DNA from: Erigeron canadensis
Lineage: Eukaryota > Streptophyta > Magnoliopsida > Asterales > Asteraceae
Length of the DNA stretch: 64,000 bases
Direction: 5' to 3'
Assembly: GCF_010389155.1 (NCBI RefSeq)
Contig: NC_057764.1
Span: 43,780,275-43,844,274, forward strand
Position numbers and translations under genes: made by a program. The notes below the pieces were generated by a model that made no database searches, had not been told where the DNA came from, and saw nothing but the letters and a program-made list of their open reading frames with translations. Below are positions 36,251 through 49,300 of this stretch, piece by piece (position 1 is the stretch's first letter; every line of letters begins with the position of its first letter).

Positions 36251-36430
36251 TATGATTCTTTCAAGTTTCCCCAACTTGACTAGTTAAGTTGGGAAGATCT
36301 TGACCCTTGATTGAAAATCAAGGACTAAGATTAAATAAGTATCATTAAATCTTGGCCCTTGATTTTCATCCAATGGTCAAGATTCTCCCAACTTGACTAA
36401 TCAAGTTGGAAAAACTTGAGAGAATCCTCC
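36251..36430. mobile_element. Foldback MITE Z, copy 2
   Basis: A 180-bp near-palindrome. TCAAGTTTCCCCAACTTGAC pairs with CAAGTTGGAAAAACTTGA, and AGATCTTGACCCTTGATTG pairs with ATCCAATGGTCAAGATTCT. The ends are GATTCTTTC and GAGAATCCTC. Short internal palindromes (CCAACTTGACTAGTTAAGTTGG) also form. It is non-coding. Confidence 0.7.
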
Positions 36431-38968
36431 ACCCACAATTACACATACACTACATGGGACTGTCCTAGTAACATCCTGATAATATCGATCTTGAAAATCA
36501 TCAAAGCTTCGGATTGTTCCCCGTCCCATTTGAACCGATATCGGGATTTGCCGATGATAACAGAATTTTCTCGGCACTGTTCGGGTACCAAAAACCACAA
36601 ACTCCTAAAAATGGATACTAGTACTGAGACTTGGCATTTTATTGCTCATCGATACTCAATTTATCACAACAACAACACCAGCTCGATCTCTGCATGCGGA
36701 GTATTGAGAAGGTGAAATGTAAACAAGTTTGCCTATATATATATATATATAAAAGGAATATATTTTTTTTTACCTTTAGTAGAGACAATAGAGATCATAA
36801 AGGAGTACTAAAACTTGGAAAGAAAGGTGTTTTGTTTTGTAATGTAACTTTGTCCTATGAAGCAAGCGTACACACACGATAAGAACTATTGTTGCTTTTG
36901 TACTTCGCACCTACTATACACTCACTAGTCATGAATGGTGACTTGTTATGGCTAGGTTTTGACACCTTGTCTTGGGTCTTGACTTTGTTCGGAAATGGGC
37001 CAAAGCACCCATATTTTTCCTTTCTACAATTTCCTTTTACAAACTCCCCGTCTACACATAGACACACATTTTACCATTTAGCCATATGCCTTCTCTATGG
37101 TTCACCGTGTACTCGTGTAGCAAATGCATTGTTTGCCTTGGCCATAGTTTAAATGAACGACACGTTTTATAACATAATATATAAATCTTCATTTTTTTTA
37201 AAAATTATCTACAAAGTATATTTTCTTGTCAACTTTTTTTTTTCTATGGATCGAAAGTTACTTAAATGGTTAGCCGTTCCTTACAAAAATAGGATCGTAT
37301 CCACCTGCAAAAATGTTTGAAGATATTTAACCATTAATATCATTCATCCATGGGATAGTTGTGTGCTTGCACATATCGGTATCAATGTGGAATCGAGGTG
37401 TCCACCTCGATCTCGTCCTTTTAAGTATTACCTAGAAAGTTATAAATACTAATGACTTCTAAAACTAATAATATAAGGTATCAACCCTTGAATTTTGACT
37501 AATGACTTGTGATTACTTATCTAAAAATTGAAATTTATCCCCTTAATTATTTGCTTAAAATTGATCATCCACGCTTTTTATTGACGTAAAAGTAGGCGTA
37601 TTCCTATAATGCGAAAAATGAAATTAATTGCCCTGTTTATCTTTTTACAGTTTATCCTTTATTTGATGGGAAAACTATATGTGGATAACTAGATACTAGC
37701 TTATTCTAGCTATTTTGTTTTTTGCCAAGGTTGAAGGAAAACTTAATTATATGAGAAAAAGCGATTTAATTACAATATTTTCGATTAAAATACACAGTAT
37801 ATACATTATTCTTGATTCTTCTACTTATATATATAGATGGAATGTTTATTGTTTAAACCCTGCTTTCTTGATAATTCAACGTAAGAATATATATAGTCGT
37901 TATACAAAAGATGATTGAATTTTATTGAAGATATTAAAACAAAGTTGGGTATACGCACATGTATTACAAATACATGTGAATCACAAATACGACGCATACA
38001 TATTGTCAATATACCGATTATTTCACATGCTTTTGGAACATTATTTCTGACAGCACCCTTGTTGATAATTATTTTGAAAAGCATACGTATACAATATAAT
38101 AAATGAAAATTACAATCGGATTTGTTTGATGACAAAGAAGGGATAAGTATCAAATCGAGTATCCCTTGTATTCAATTCTAACAGATTTGATCCGGTAATG
38201 ATCGATGAGTCGAGGCAAAAAATAGCTTGTTTCCTAAATGAATTAGTTTGTCCATAATGGTTTCTATCTTGAATAAGACGGATCACAGATCGATAAGCTA
38301 GAGTCGGAGAAGAATGAATGGGTGTAAATATATCCATATCTGTATCTAGGGAATAAGGAACAAGCAATGATCAAAAAAGAACAAGAGGATCAATCTGGAC
38401 CGTTGATCCGGAGATCGGATGAAAAGAAAAGATGCATCTTCGGCGACATCTCTGGTCATCTTCATCGGATCTAATCACCACTGATCATCTTCAGCGACAT
38501 CTCCGGCAATCATCAGTTTCGTTTTCTGTTGGATACGGTACGGATGTTGCCCTCATCCGTTCTAAAGTGATTGTCATTGGACGCATATGAGAACGTATGG
38601 ATTTGATAGGCGACAATCCAAGAGATGGTGACGGTTTGAAACAGTACGGGCGTAGCCCTTGCTTGCTGTCGGCACCGGCGCCGTAGTTGAGGTGGTCGGA
38701 GATGATGGTGGTGGCAGTGGCTGTCTCGCCGAAGAAGGAGGGAAAGAAGAAGGATAGATGCTTGATCTGAGCCATCAAAAAGCTTGATCGGACGGCTGGG
38801 AGGAGTCCCCTTATACTTTTTTTTTTACCTCATCCTTAAATTATCTTTCGCGTATGTATCTATATGAATCTATTTCTATACATATATATGTAGTTTATTA
38901 TATTAGAATTATTATTGGTTAAAAAGTGTAAATTTGTGATGGAAAACTAAAAACTTTAAATTATTTTA
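36431..38968. other. Intergenic, no gene recognised
   Basis: No family could be assigned to the small ORFs here. The minus-strand stretch 38110-38800 is less AT-rich and has two short ORFs (one with NHYGQTNSFRKQAIF, one starting MMAQIKHLSFFFPSFF) that could be decayed exons of an unidentified gene. The 89 bp just before 38969 belong to the AT-rich repeat that also lies right of the next Helitron. Confidence 0.35.
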
Positions 38969-40183
38969 TCTATATACATAATAAAACAATAGTTATCCTG
39001 GCTTTTTAAAGCCATCCACCTCAAATTAAAATTATCCCTAAACATGCCACATAGGATTTATCCTACGTGGCACCTCCATATTTTTTTCACACTAATAGAT
39101 TTTCATTAGGTTTTTAATTTATAAAGTTATTCTTCTGCCGTGTACCAATCTATATATATATTAAAACAGTAAAAATCCTAGCCTTTTAAACTCTTCTTTC
39201 AACCTAAAACTAGCTTTAAACATTGCCACATAGGATTGTATCCTACGTGGCATCTCCATACTTTTTTTATAATATTTATCTTATAACCTCTATTTATTCT
39301 CAAACCAATGTAATTTATTTTATTAAATATAACATAAAATATTAAATCAAAACTATATACACAAAATTAAAAAAAAAAAATCAAAACCCATGTTAAGATA
39401 TAAGAAGACGTCCAATACATCTATTAATTTGGCAATGATATTTGACATAAATAATATTATTTATTAAAATATATACAACTTTGAAGATCATATCAAATTT
39501 TAAAATTTATTTAAAAATATTATTAGGTTATACACGACCAAACAATTTTGTTGTTTCTCCTTCGTTCTCTTGGCCGAAACCTTAACCAAAATTGGTTATT
39601 CTAGCCACAAAAAAATGTCTATTTTATAATGATAATAGTAGTTATTTTGAGTTTTACGAATGAATTTCTTGATTGTTGGAGAAAAAATACTTTATTTCCT
39701 AATTGTGTTTAGGATTATTTTTTTTCGTCACTACATAAGGTATTTTCTCCATATTTTCAGCATAACTGAAAGCAAAAACTATAATGATTCTCTTATTTAT
39801 CTTATTATTTTTTTACTTATTCGTATTGTATTTATGTGTATTTTATATGACTAAATTTTTGTCATGTTTAGCTTTTTTACTTTGTATATATTATTTCGTT
39901 TGATGAATATATAGATATCATGCTACATTATCGATTTACGTTTGATTTGTTAATGATATCAAAATATCTTATGTTAAATGTTGGTGTGTAATCACTATAG
40001 TAGGTTTAGTGACTGTGATATCGACATGTCAGAAAAGACAAAAGATGACCAGAGTAATCCGGGAATTAACCATTAACTATAACATAATCAATTTCAATAT
40101 AATAAGCCTATAGAATAGCTATTTATTAATGCATAAAATAACCTTTTTAACTAGTCGCACATCGTGCGGGGTAAAATATCTAG
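38969..40183 (+). mobile_element. Helitron with two 5' ends
   Basis: The 3' end is hairpin CGCAC-ATC-GTGCG, then GGGGTAAAATATCTAG, followed by T at 40184. Two Helitron 5' ends lie upstream in the same orientation: TCTATATACATAATAAAACA at 38969 and TCTATATATATATTAAAACA at 39149, each preceded by A. Both are followed by the family motif ACATAGGATT...TCCTACGTGGCA. It is related to the element at 25919-27452. No Rep/helicase ORF is present. Confidence 0.8.
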
Positions 40184-41295
40184 TTAGATATATATTAGTT
40201 ATTATTCTTTATTTATTATATTAGAATTATTATTAATTTATGATGAAAAATAAAAAAGTGTAAAATAAAATCAAAGTAAAAATAAAAGTAACATTAAAAA
40301 TCAAGAGTTGTGATTAGTTAATTAGCTATTTGATAACTGTATTTCAGCATAATAAAAGATGTAAAGTTAGTTTTTAATACGTGTACAATTTTAATTATAT
40401 GTTTTTTTAGAAATTTATATGTCATTTCAGAATTACTTAAAAAAATTTTAATAATAATTTTACATGTGTAAGTGTAACATAATAAAAAAGAAAAAAATTA
40501 ATCAATGTTTCCTTAGGAATGTTTGAGTAAAACAAAGCAACAAGTGGTTTTGCCGTTTGGGGCTTTGAAACTTTGAATAATAGGCCCATAGCCTCCAAGA
40601 AACTGCTTTGGTGCCATTAAGGCAAGTAGGGAATACAACCACCAAACGAGTACCTTTAGTTTTGAAGCCATCCAAAGGCCATTTCCCCTTTAATTTTTTT
40701 CTATTCATTTCATACGCGTACGCATACTTATGATTCCCTGTATAATAAAAGAGTTGGTGTTTCCGTTATGCGGACGTGATAATTTATATCTAATACGAGT
40801 AATTTGTAATTTGTACACCGAATCGATACAAGAGATTGGACGACACTAAAACTTCAATGCCAAACAACATATAGACATGTAAACGGTTCGATTTTAAGGA
40901 ATGGGTACGTATAAATTAAATCAACGTAGTTCCCGAAGTAGGTTAGGGTCATGCAACATTCAATCTGGCAAGTGTATAAGTAATGCATGCGCAATTGGAC
41001 GAAGGATAAAACAAGATTTCAAAGCAAAAAAAGTTAATATACCGTACCGTACAAAAAAAAAAAGAAAAAGTGAGCTCAAACTTTGATGTATGGAAGGAAA
41101 GCTGTATGTTGTCTTTACCACATAAATCCAAAGAGCTATAATTTAACAAAAATGATTTTCACGCAATGCGTCGACGATGATCGAAGTGAAGTGATAACAG
41201 TGGCGGAGACTGGTGGTGGTGGTGGTGGTAGTGCTGAATAATGTATGTTATTGATATAAAGGTAATTGATGTGAAAATGGATAATATATATCTTA
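40184..41295. other. Intergenic with AT-rich repeat
   Basis: The first 200 bp are the AT-rich repeat seen after the Helitron end at 12019 and, reversed, near 61.05-61.3 kb. Minus-strand 40502-40708 has a short ORF including GFKTKGTRLVVVFPTCLNG, which could be a decayed exon but is unassigned. A (GGT)n run sits near 41212-41229. Confidence 0.35.
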
Positions 41296-41634
41296 GGGGT
41301 GTTCGTACACAATGGAATGAAAAATAAAGAAAGTGAATGAAAAAAACTTGCCTTTTTGGTTGAAATGAAAAATGAGAATGAAGAAGTAAGAATCAGTTTC
41401 ATTCTCTTCATTCTCTATAAAATGTAGAGAATGAATGAGATTGATTTTTTTTTCTATTATTGTTATATGTATTAAATTTAATTGTTATTTAAAATTTTGT
41501 ATTTTTCCTATATTCATTCTCTGTGTGTATTAAACGACATAATCTATTCTCTTTTCAAATATTTATTCTCTTTCACGCTATTTCAATTCTGCATATAATT
41601 TTTATTTTCTTTGATTCATTCTTATTAAACACTC
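41296..41634. mobile_element. Tourist-like MITE, copy 3
   Basis: It starts GGGGTGTTCGTACACAATGG after TTA (41293-41295) and ends near TTATTAAACACTC. Internal GAATGAAAAATAAAG and CATTCTCTATAAAATG resemble copies 1 and 2. The right terminal repeat is degenerate. Confidence 0.55.
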
Positions 41635-41689
41635 AAAAGTATTTGTGGTACATCAATAAGAGAACGAAAAGATACAATATGAAGTAAGA

Positions 41690-41942
41690 GATAAAAATGG
41701 TAAACTGGTACTTTTCCTACCCTTTCAGGTTGTCGGGTGTACCCAGCTAACAGGTATACCTTCATATTTTTTTATCGGACGACAGGTACGGTAACTGAAC
41801 TTTCTTTACTCCCCAATTTCCATCTCTTTGTGGCCGGAGGTCCCTTTTGGAAGTAGTCTTTCTACCTTTAGGTAAAGGTAAGACTGTCTACAGCTCACCT
41901 CCTCGATACCCGTTAAAGGATTGGGTTTTGTTGTTGTTGTAA
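41690..41942 (+). mobile_element. Au-like SINE
   Basis: The 3' half reads TTTGGAAGTAGTCTTTCTAC, then TAGGTAAAGGTAAGACTGTC, ending GGATTGGGTTTTGTTGTTGT. This is the body and (TTG)n tail of the widespread plant Au SINE family. The 5' part is degenerate, so its start is approximate. Confidence 0.7.
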
Positions 41943-42275
41943 AGTTTAGAATAGTTAAATTACACTACTTTTCATTCTCTTTGGTTGGTAGTTTTCTGTT
42001 ACATGGCATCAAACTTTAAAAATTACAAAGAAAACTCTTTAAGTTGACAAATCCTACAATTTTAGTCCTCGTGACTAAATGCATGTCGACAATATATTTA
42101 AGTTTTAAATTCCGTATCTTATTGGTGCTCAAAACGAAAACACGAGCGGTGACTACCCTCATATAACAGATACGTGTACGAGAGCCTATATACGTGAATA
42201 ACTACATAAAAGTCTCTAATTACTATATATAATTCTATATACTTAGATGAATTCATAATGTTGGTAACCACGTCG

Positions 42276-44718
42276 CTAATCTATTGCGAATCCCGTTGCC
42301 ATCAAGATAACAATAATGTGAATTGGCTGTGTCAGTGTATACGCGACGACTTTATTTTTTCCTACAAAAATGAATGCTTCAATACATTTACACAAATTTG
42401 TTAGTAAATTATATATCATAATGTGACTTACGATAATTAAAAGAGCCGGAACTACTGGGAGGTGGTGGTGGTAGTAGTGATGGTGGTTTTACTAGACCAA
42501 AACCAAGATGGGTGCAATCTTCTTTCAAAGTGCCTACACAAAGAGCAATATCTTCATTTAGCTAGTTAGTTTTAAAACTCTAATCCTGACAATAATGTAA
42601 AAAAGAATGAATTCTGATTTAGTTACGTACATTGCTTCAAGCAAATGGAGAAATTACTGTGGAGAAAAGCAGCGGCGTCGTCATGACATCGACAATAGTA
42701 GTGCTTATTTCCGTTTGCCACACAATAACCATCGCCACACCAAACCAAACTACAAACTGTTAAAACTCGAGAATTAGAAAAGAAAGGTCAATAGTTAATA
42801 TAATTAGTAACTCCTTATTATATTGTTTAGATTTTATAAGGAAAGTAATATGAGCCAATTATTCGGATATATATCCATTTCCATTAACTGGATACATAAT
42901 TAAGTGGGATGAATTTTAAAGTTAATTTGGATAGTGATGATGCTATCTATACTCCTTAAACTTTTAAGAATCTGATATGTCTAATTTACCTTCCATCTTA
43001 ATATATCATATTTTCATTCTATTCATTGTGACTAAAATACCCTTACAAAAGTTTCAAACTTTATTAAAATTCTCTTTGTTCGTCAAATATATTTTTTTTT
43101 TGTTATTTGTCAAAAACTATTATACAAATAAAACTTCGATTAAGTATTTGATTTGATATTAACATTGTCACAACACCTCAAATGTTATCTATTTTTGTCG
43201 CTGTAATGCGCAGACACTCATCTAGTTAATGTTCAAATAAACTGGCTAGGAAATCTGAAAAAGCTTTTTACAAATAAGCTTTGGGGTTTTCTTTTAGAAT
43301 GACTAGCCTGTGGGACCTTGGTTGGATTCTGTATGACATTGACCCAATAGTTAAAGGGTTAAGTGAGTCAACATGTAACTAATTATGATCAAATGTCTAT
43401 AATGAAAACCAACTATTAGATTGGATATTGTGTGTTAAGAACTTAGTAAAAATGTTCAAATCACGAGTCGGCCAAATAAAAACTTGCGCGTGGTAGATCA
43501 TATGGGTTGCCACGTATATCATATTACATAATTTGGACAATTTATCAAATTGTTAACATACAATATCTAAAACCTTAATTCGTTCATACTTTAGACATTT
43601 GGTTATAATTAATTACATTTCAAAGTACTTGCGCTAAAAAAAAACAGAAAATACATTAGAAAAATCATAAAAAGGCATAATGCTCGATTACGCTAGGAGA
43701 TCGAGTTGCATGAAGTTTTAGACGATGTCTCAGAGTTACAAAGTTAGGGGTAATAAATCATATAAGATGATTGCTCCATCATTTTCAACATGTAATTAGT
43801 TATAATTAACGATATTAAAGACTGTCATTATATTATAATGTTTAATAGTTCCTTGTAATACTTTATGAATGCATTATTACGTTTCCAAATCGAAATTCAA
43901 AATAAAGTATGAAATCGTACGGGTAGTCTCTCATGACGAATTAGGGACTGGAGGAAGGGAACTACGGATTTACGTAGTTAATTTCCTTGAAACTATTTAG
44001 CAATAAGTAATTAGATAATTAATTCAACTTTTTAATTATTAAACGATATAATCTAACGTTAATATTGACCGTTCTCGATCAATAGCTTTTGGAGCTCCAA
44101 TTAACTGTGGCAGGAAGGATATATATATATTAACACTTACCATTGGTGACGTTTAAGGGTGGTTGCGGGGGAGGGGGAGGCGGTATAGGAGCTTTTCCAC
44201 CACATGGGAGATCCGTCGTACCTAAAGATATAATTAAGTGATCTTAATTATGTAACTTAAATAGAACAAGTTCAAAACTTCATATATATGGCCAACTAAA
44301 GAAAGAGTTCTTAAATTAAGACACAATTAGGTACTAACAATTGGGAACGATACAAGACGGAAATGGCATTGGAGCAACCTTGATGGTTTTCCATCCATGA
44401 TTACACTCACAGTGATATGATGATGAGCCGTCGTGATCCTCCACACATCGTCCTTCTCCACACCCCAGAATCCGGCATGCATCATCTGCTGTATTATTTC
44501 ATGAGTTATAATTCAACTATATTTATTCTTTTCTCTTTAGAAGGAATTTAATAACGTAATTAAAAACATATATAACAAGCTAAAGCAAACTAGGATGCAA
44601 AGATTAGAATCTTAGTACATATATATATATAGTTTTATAACATGCCTTGAAGACCATAGGAAAAAGTCCAGATGAAAACAAAAACTAAGATATGGATATG
44701 ATATCGAGTCGTCGCCAT
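42276..44718 (-). CDS. Secreted EGF-like (notch-like) cysteine-rich protein
   Basis: Six short exons: 44646-44718, 44339-44488, 44141-44221, 42631-42756, 42432-42533 and 42276-42361. All phases agree and give 205 residues with a stop. Residues 1-24 (MATTRYHIHILVFVFIWTFS) are a signal peptide. Two EGF-like modules follow: CRILGCGEGRCVED...YHCECNHGW and CSLVWCGDGYCVANGNKHYY followed by CRC. Between them lies a proline linker (PPPPPPQPP), and a CTLKEDCTHLG segment comes after the second. The tail IHIIVILMATGFAID is hydrophobic and may be a GPI-anchor signal or a membrane segment. The layout fits plant proteins annotated as neurogenic locus notch-like, whose role is unknown. Intron 1 seems to use a GC donor (AAG before GCATGT); a poor GT site 9 bp upstream keeps the same phase. 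The Cys-rich exons and consistent phases make it a real gene despite no exon being a long ORF. Confidence 0.82.
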
Positions 44719-46300
44719 TGTAGGTTTGGTGAACACGAGATCGAGATACAAACTTTAATTATCAAAATTGCATGCTTACCTATTTTAAAGACCAAACAAA
44801 AATATTTTCTCACAACTTACCTCTAATTAAACCCACATTAATGAAGGCAAACGATCTATAATACATAGCCTACCCTCAAGCTGGCTATATTGGACTATTG
44901 TTTAATCACCCTATAAAACACGGGTTTTTCTAATTTGTATCGCTGGCAATATTTTTCCACATGTACCCGTAGCGAAACACATACTTAAACATCTTGTTTT
45001 CTTTTCAATTCTCTCTTCTTATTGAAACACATATCAAATTAATTTTAAGCATATCTTCGTTTACTGATCATTATACAAACTCTTTACATTTACTCTATAC
45101 CCTTAAAATAAAAGATACCAAAATGAAACTTAACCAAAAATAAACATATGTATGAAAAAAAAAAAAAAACAAAAAAAAACAAACCGATCAAAACTGACTG
45201 GTTTTGGTTTTTAGATTAAAAAAAATCACATAACCAATATTTTGGTCTTTGATCCAAACGCAACTGTCACAAAGGTTATGGATTTGGTGGGATCATATAT
45301 AAGCTGAAGTTGATTTTGAAGATTAACAATCATAATTCACTTGTGTTTTTATCGAACAACTATCCGAATTAAGCAATTATGTTGTGGGTCCTCAATCAAA
45401 TGGTAACTTGGTGGTGGGCTAAGACTCAATAACAAAAGGTATTGGTTTCAAAACTCACAATCGGGTTTTCTTAGAAATACTGTCATAGTGGGTTTCTTTT
45501 GAGTTCATGACTTGGTATTAAAATATGATTATATGGTATCACTGGTGTCAATAATAATTTCATGACTTGGTATTCAAATATGATCATATGGTATATATCA
45601 GTGGTGTCACAATAATAATCGATGGTTCATTGTTTCGTCTGTAATCCAAATTATTAAGAGTTAAGTGTTAACAAATGTTCTAAATTATTAAGCAATTATG
45701 AGTAATATGCTAGTATGAGTGCTTAATTTCAAATTCAATAAACCGGAGGACTTAACTTAAAAGTCAACAAACAAGATGGACTTGCCGAGAACCAAAATAA
45801 ATAGCTAAATACTATAGAATTAGTCAAATTGTCTAAAAAAATATATAACTAAATGTCTAAAAAGTGAACGTAAATGTGTGAAAGTAGTTGGATAGAAACA
45901 TAATAACCCAAAAGTTTAGTGTCAAAAATTGAAAATAAAATCTTTGATAAGAGCCATAAGATAAAAGAGAAAAATTTTGAGGGGTAAAATTGAAATGAGT
46001 CAAAAGTCAAAATTGGGGTAAAAGTCATAATTTAGAAACTTAAGGATGAAATAGCAAAATTGGGAAAGCAGAAAGTGTTGTACCTAATGCAAAAATCTTA
46101 TTAGTTTTTAGTATATATAATTGTTTTTGAACAATAACAGTAAGCGATAATAATAATATGTATATTAAGATCATCGCTCAATAGAAATGAAAAAATAATA
46201 ATCTTAACCGGAAGGTACAATGGATATATTCTATTTTTCACAACCAACTCAAACTATATTTGAAACAATGAAATGTACGCTCCCTTTAACAATATAGTGT
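44719..46300. other. Intergenic; upstream of EGF gene, downstream of PDR
   Basis: AT-rich. A tandem pair of about 55 bp (TCATGACTTGGTATT, then ATATGAT, then ATATGGTAT) lies at 45505-45620. No gene or defined element. The last about 100 bp are the probable 3'UTR of the PDR gene. Confidence 0.45.
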
Positions 46301-49300
46301 TCATCTCTTCTGGAAATTAAAGGATCTGATACAATAAGCAAATATTACTGCAAAAGCGACCACTAATCCCACATGAACACCAGCCAAGGCACCAAGGAAG
46401 TCATGTTTGTACCCAAAATATCTACGCAAATAATCTTTCACGGTCTCTCCGTTTGAAAGCACGTCATCATAATCCCCAAACTGTGACACAAGTAAACCGT
46501 AGAGTGTCCATGCCAATGGATTTGCCCAGTAATACCACCTCCACCATATCGGAATTTTCTTGAAACACAAAATAAACACATTATTATAAGTTATGCAATT
46601 ACTTTTACTCAAATTTTTCACATTTGCTCACTTACAGGTCTTGGGATAATGAATCCGGAGAACAAATTCCATAGCGAGTAAAAGGCAGCGGCAATGATGG
46701 CAGCGATGTCTCCATTGGGAGTAATTGCAACGGTCATCATACCATAGAATGTCATGTAGAGCAAACAGCTGAAAAAGAAGAACAAAAACCAAAAGAATTT
46801 TGTGGCTGTCCAGTCGAATCCTATCATCGAATACACTATAAGACCATACACCGTAGCTTGTATAAATATATACGGTAATTCCACCAAAACCTGCAAAAGA
46901 AAACACAAATACTGACACAATTTAGGAGACGACTTGAAATGTCACGTGCTTCCAACCACAACCACAAAATGGTCCACCTTATACCACTGGCTCATGACTT
47001 AATTTGTTCTTGTTAACCAGACAAGGGCTCCCTTGAGGTTACCCGCTATAATTTACCTATGAGCCAAACATCTCTCATGGTGAGAGCCAATATGAAATTT
47101 CCTAAGGTGTTACAAACATCTCTTAAAGACTCCCCGATCATAAATGAGACTTGTACCACCATCATCAAAGAGACAAGGCCGTGGTTCTGATAAAACGATT
47201 TATGGTCTTCCCAAACTTGTACTAATCTACTCTGCTGTTCAAAACAAAAAACTTGTACTACTCTATCCTAGCCACACTTGACTGCCGACTTCTCAAAGGA
47301 TCCCATACCCTCGTCATTCAAAACAAGTGACTCTAAATATGAGTTTTTTGTTAAAACTTGCCTAAAGTACTATCAAGATTCAAGAGTCATTCAAGTTACC
47401 TGTGCAAAGGCATATGGCAACGCAGAATACATTCCAGCTGCTCGTTCTCTATAGAAAACAGTTCGTTCAATGTCGACAACAGGCTGCACTGCGGATGCAT
47501 TCTGGACTCCTAAGAAGAGAACCGAGGTATAAAGAGAACCCATAGCGTTACTCAAGTCCTGCGTTGTTTTCCTGAAATGTGTAGTATGTATTTAAGTATG
47601 GAACTTAACAAATTGTAATCCATTAATATTTTTTGCTTGTTTCACCTTTTACTACCAAGCTGCCAGAAAATAGATCCAAACATGAGGCCAATGAAAGTGG
47701 TGAAAGCGAAACGAACAGCAGTGTACGGAGGGTTTCTCCAATATGATAATCGTTGTTTCCACAGACAAGCCCAGCATTGTGTGAAGAATGGTGTGGAGTA
47801 TTGAGATGGATAATAGAGGTCGTTTGATCCAGGGCGTGGTTCACTTAGTTCCGCTATAAGTGCATTGTTTCTCCTGTAATTTAAATTGATTAAAAGAATT
47901 ACAAGAAAGAAGTGTGGTAACAAGGAAATGACTCGATACAATTGAGCGCTACTCACGTATAAAGCTCCGATTTCTTGTAAATTTCTGTGAAATCAACCCC
48001 CATAGCCAATTCCTGAGAGGAAGTAGTGACTTCTAACATCCAAGTCGCAGGGTTATATCCGTCTTTAATTTTACTCACCCCTTCGATATCCTGTTTCACA
48101 AAAATAATCAGGATAACTAACACGTTTATGGAACAATCAGGGTTATATCTACTCAGCCTAATTGATATTCCCTTGGCCAGTTTGAACTATCAAAATCATT
48201 TACATTTAAACTCCATAGTTTCCTTGCCCTCTCTATTCCGATGTTTTTTTCCTTCCATTGGAGCCAAGGCTGGCCCTAATGCCGGGCTAGGTGGGTGATG
48301 GCACAGGGCTCACATTAGAGGGGTCATCAATCTGGAAGTCCAACTTATTCACTACCAGGCTCATTTAATTTAAAATTTATGCCCATATTAAACCCTTAAG
48401 CCCATAATGGCTATGCTTTAGTATTTGGATTAATAGCATAGTTCAGTCTCCAAATTAAAGCATACTGACCTAGTAAGCTATATCTCTAAACTCTTAATTA
48501 TATAGTAATATACTTATGGCTATACGATCTTACCTTACTAATACCATTAACAAATAACACAACTCTAACAAACAACATACGTACAATAAGACTCAAAAAT
48601 TCCAAGACTGGGATTACTCGAGGCATGGAAAGGTCTTATGGGAGATTTTCATGGCTAATGCCTATTAAGAAGAACAAATATTGAAAAACGTACTCAACTT
48701 TACTTTTGTTGATATTGTATATATCCTACATACAAACTTCCCATTATATGTATTAAACTTCCATAAACATGCTATTGCATATCTGTATCTTTTGACCTAT
48801 GTATCAGTTTTATATGTCATCTATCTGTATCTTTTGACCTATGTATCAGTTTTATATGTCATCTGGCACTTTAATGCCGATGTCATCATAATAGTGCAAA
48901 ATCATTAGTTTACATATTGTAGGATGCCGGGTACAAGCAATACACCATATATTTTGTTAAATACATTTATATATCTAGTAACAAAAGGTGTAAAGTTCGA
49001 TACATTCTAAACTAACGCTATTGTAAAAATAAACCAAAATATACTCAACTATGAGTATCAACTTAGTTGATTAAGTGCTCAATAAACTTACTACCCTGAA
49101 TAATAAAATATTATACATTATATAGTATGATGTTTTTTTAACAAAGTATTCTAGTGTCCCATACTAATTCGATTTATTAATCAGTTGTTATTACTTCTTA
49201 GTAGCAAAATCCAAGATCCTATTATTAACAAACGTTTTAAAATTAGTACCATATTTCAAATCTTTGTGCTTTTGAGTGAATTAAAAATCTTCTATCAAAA

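Noticed and set aside
38110..38367. ORF with NHYGQTNSFRKQAIF as a chloroplast insertion
   Set aside because: The style is suggestive, but I could not match it to a plastid gene, and flanks give no organellar context.
48026..48298. 90-residue plus-strand ORF within the PDR gene
   Set aside because: It is antisense to the PDR exon at 47957-48090 and its adjoining intron, with no domain.
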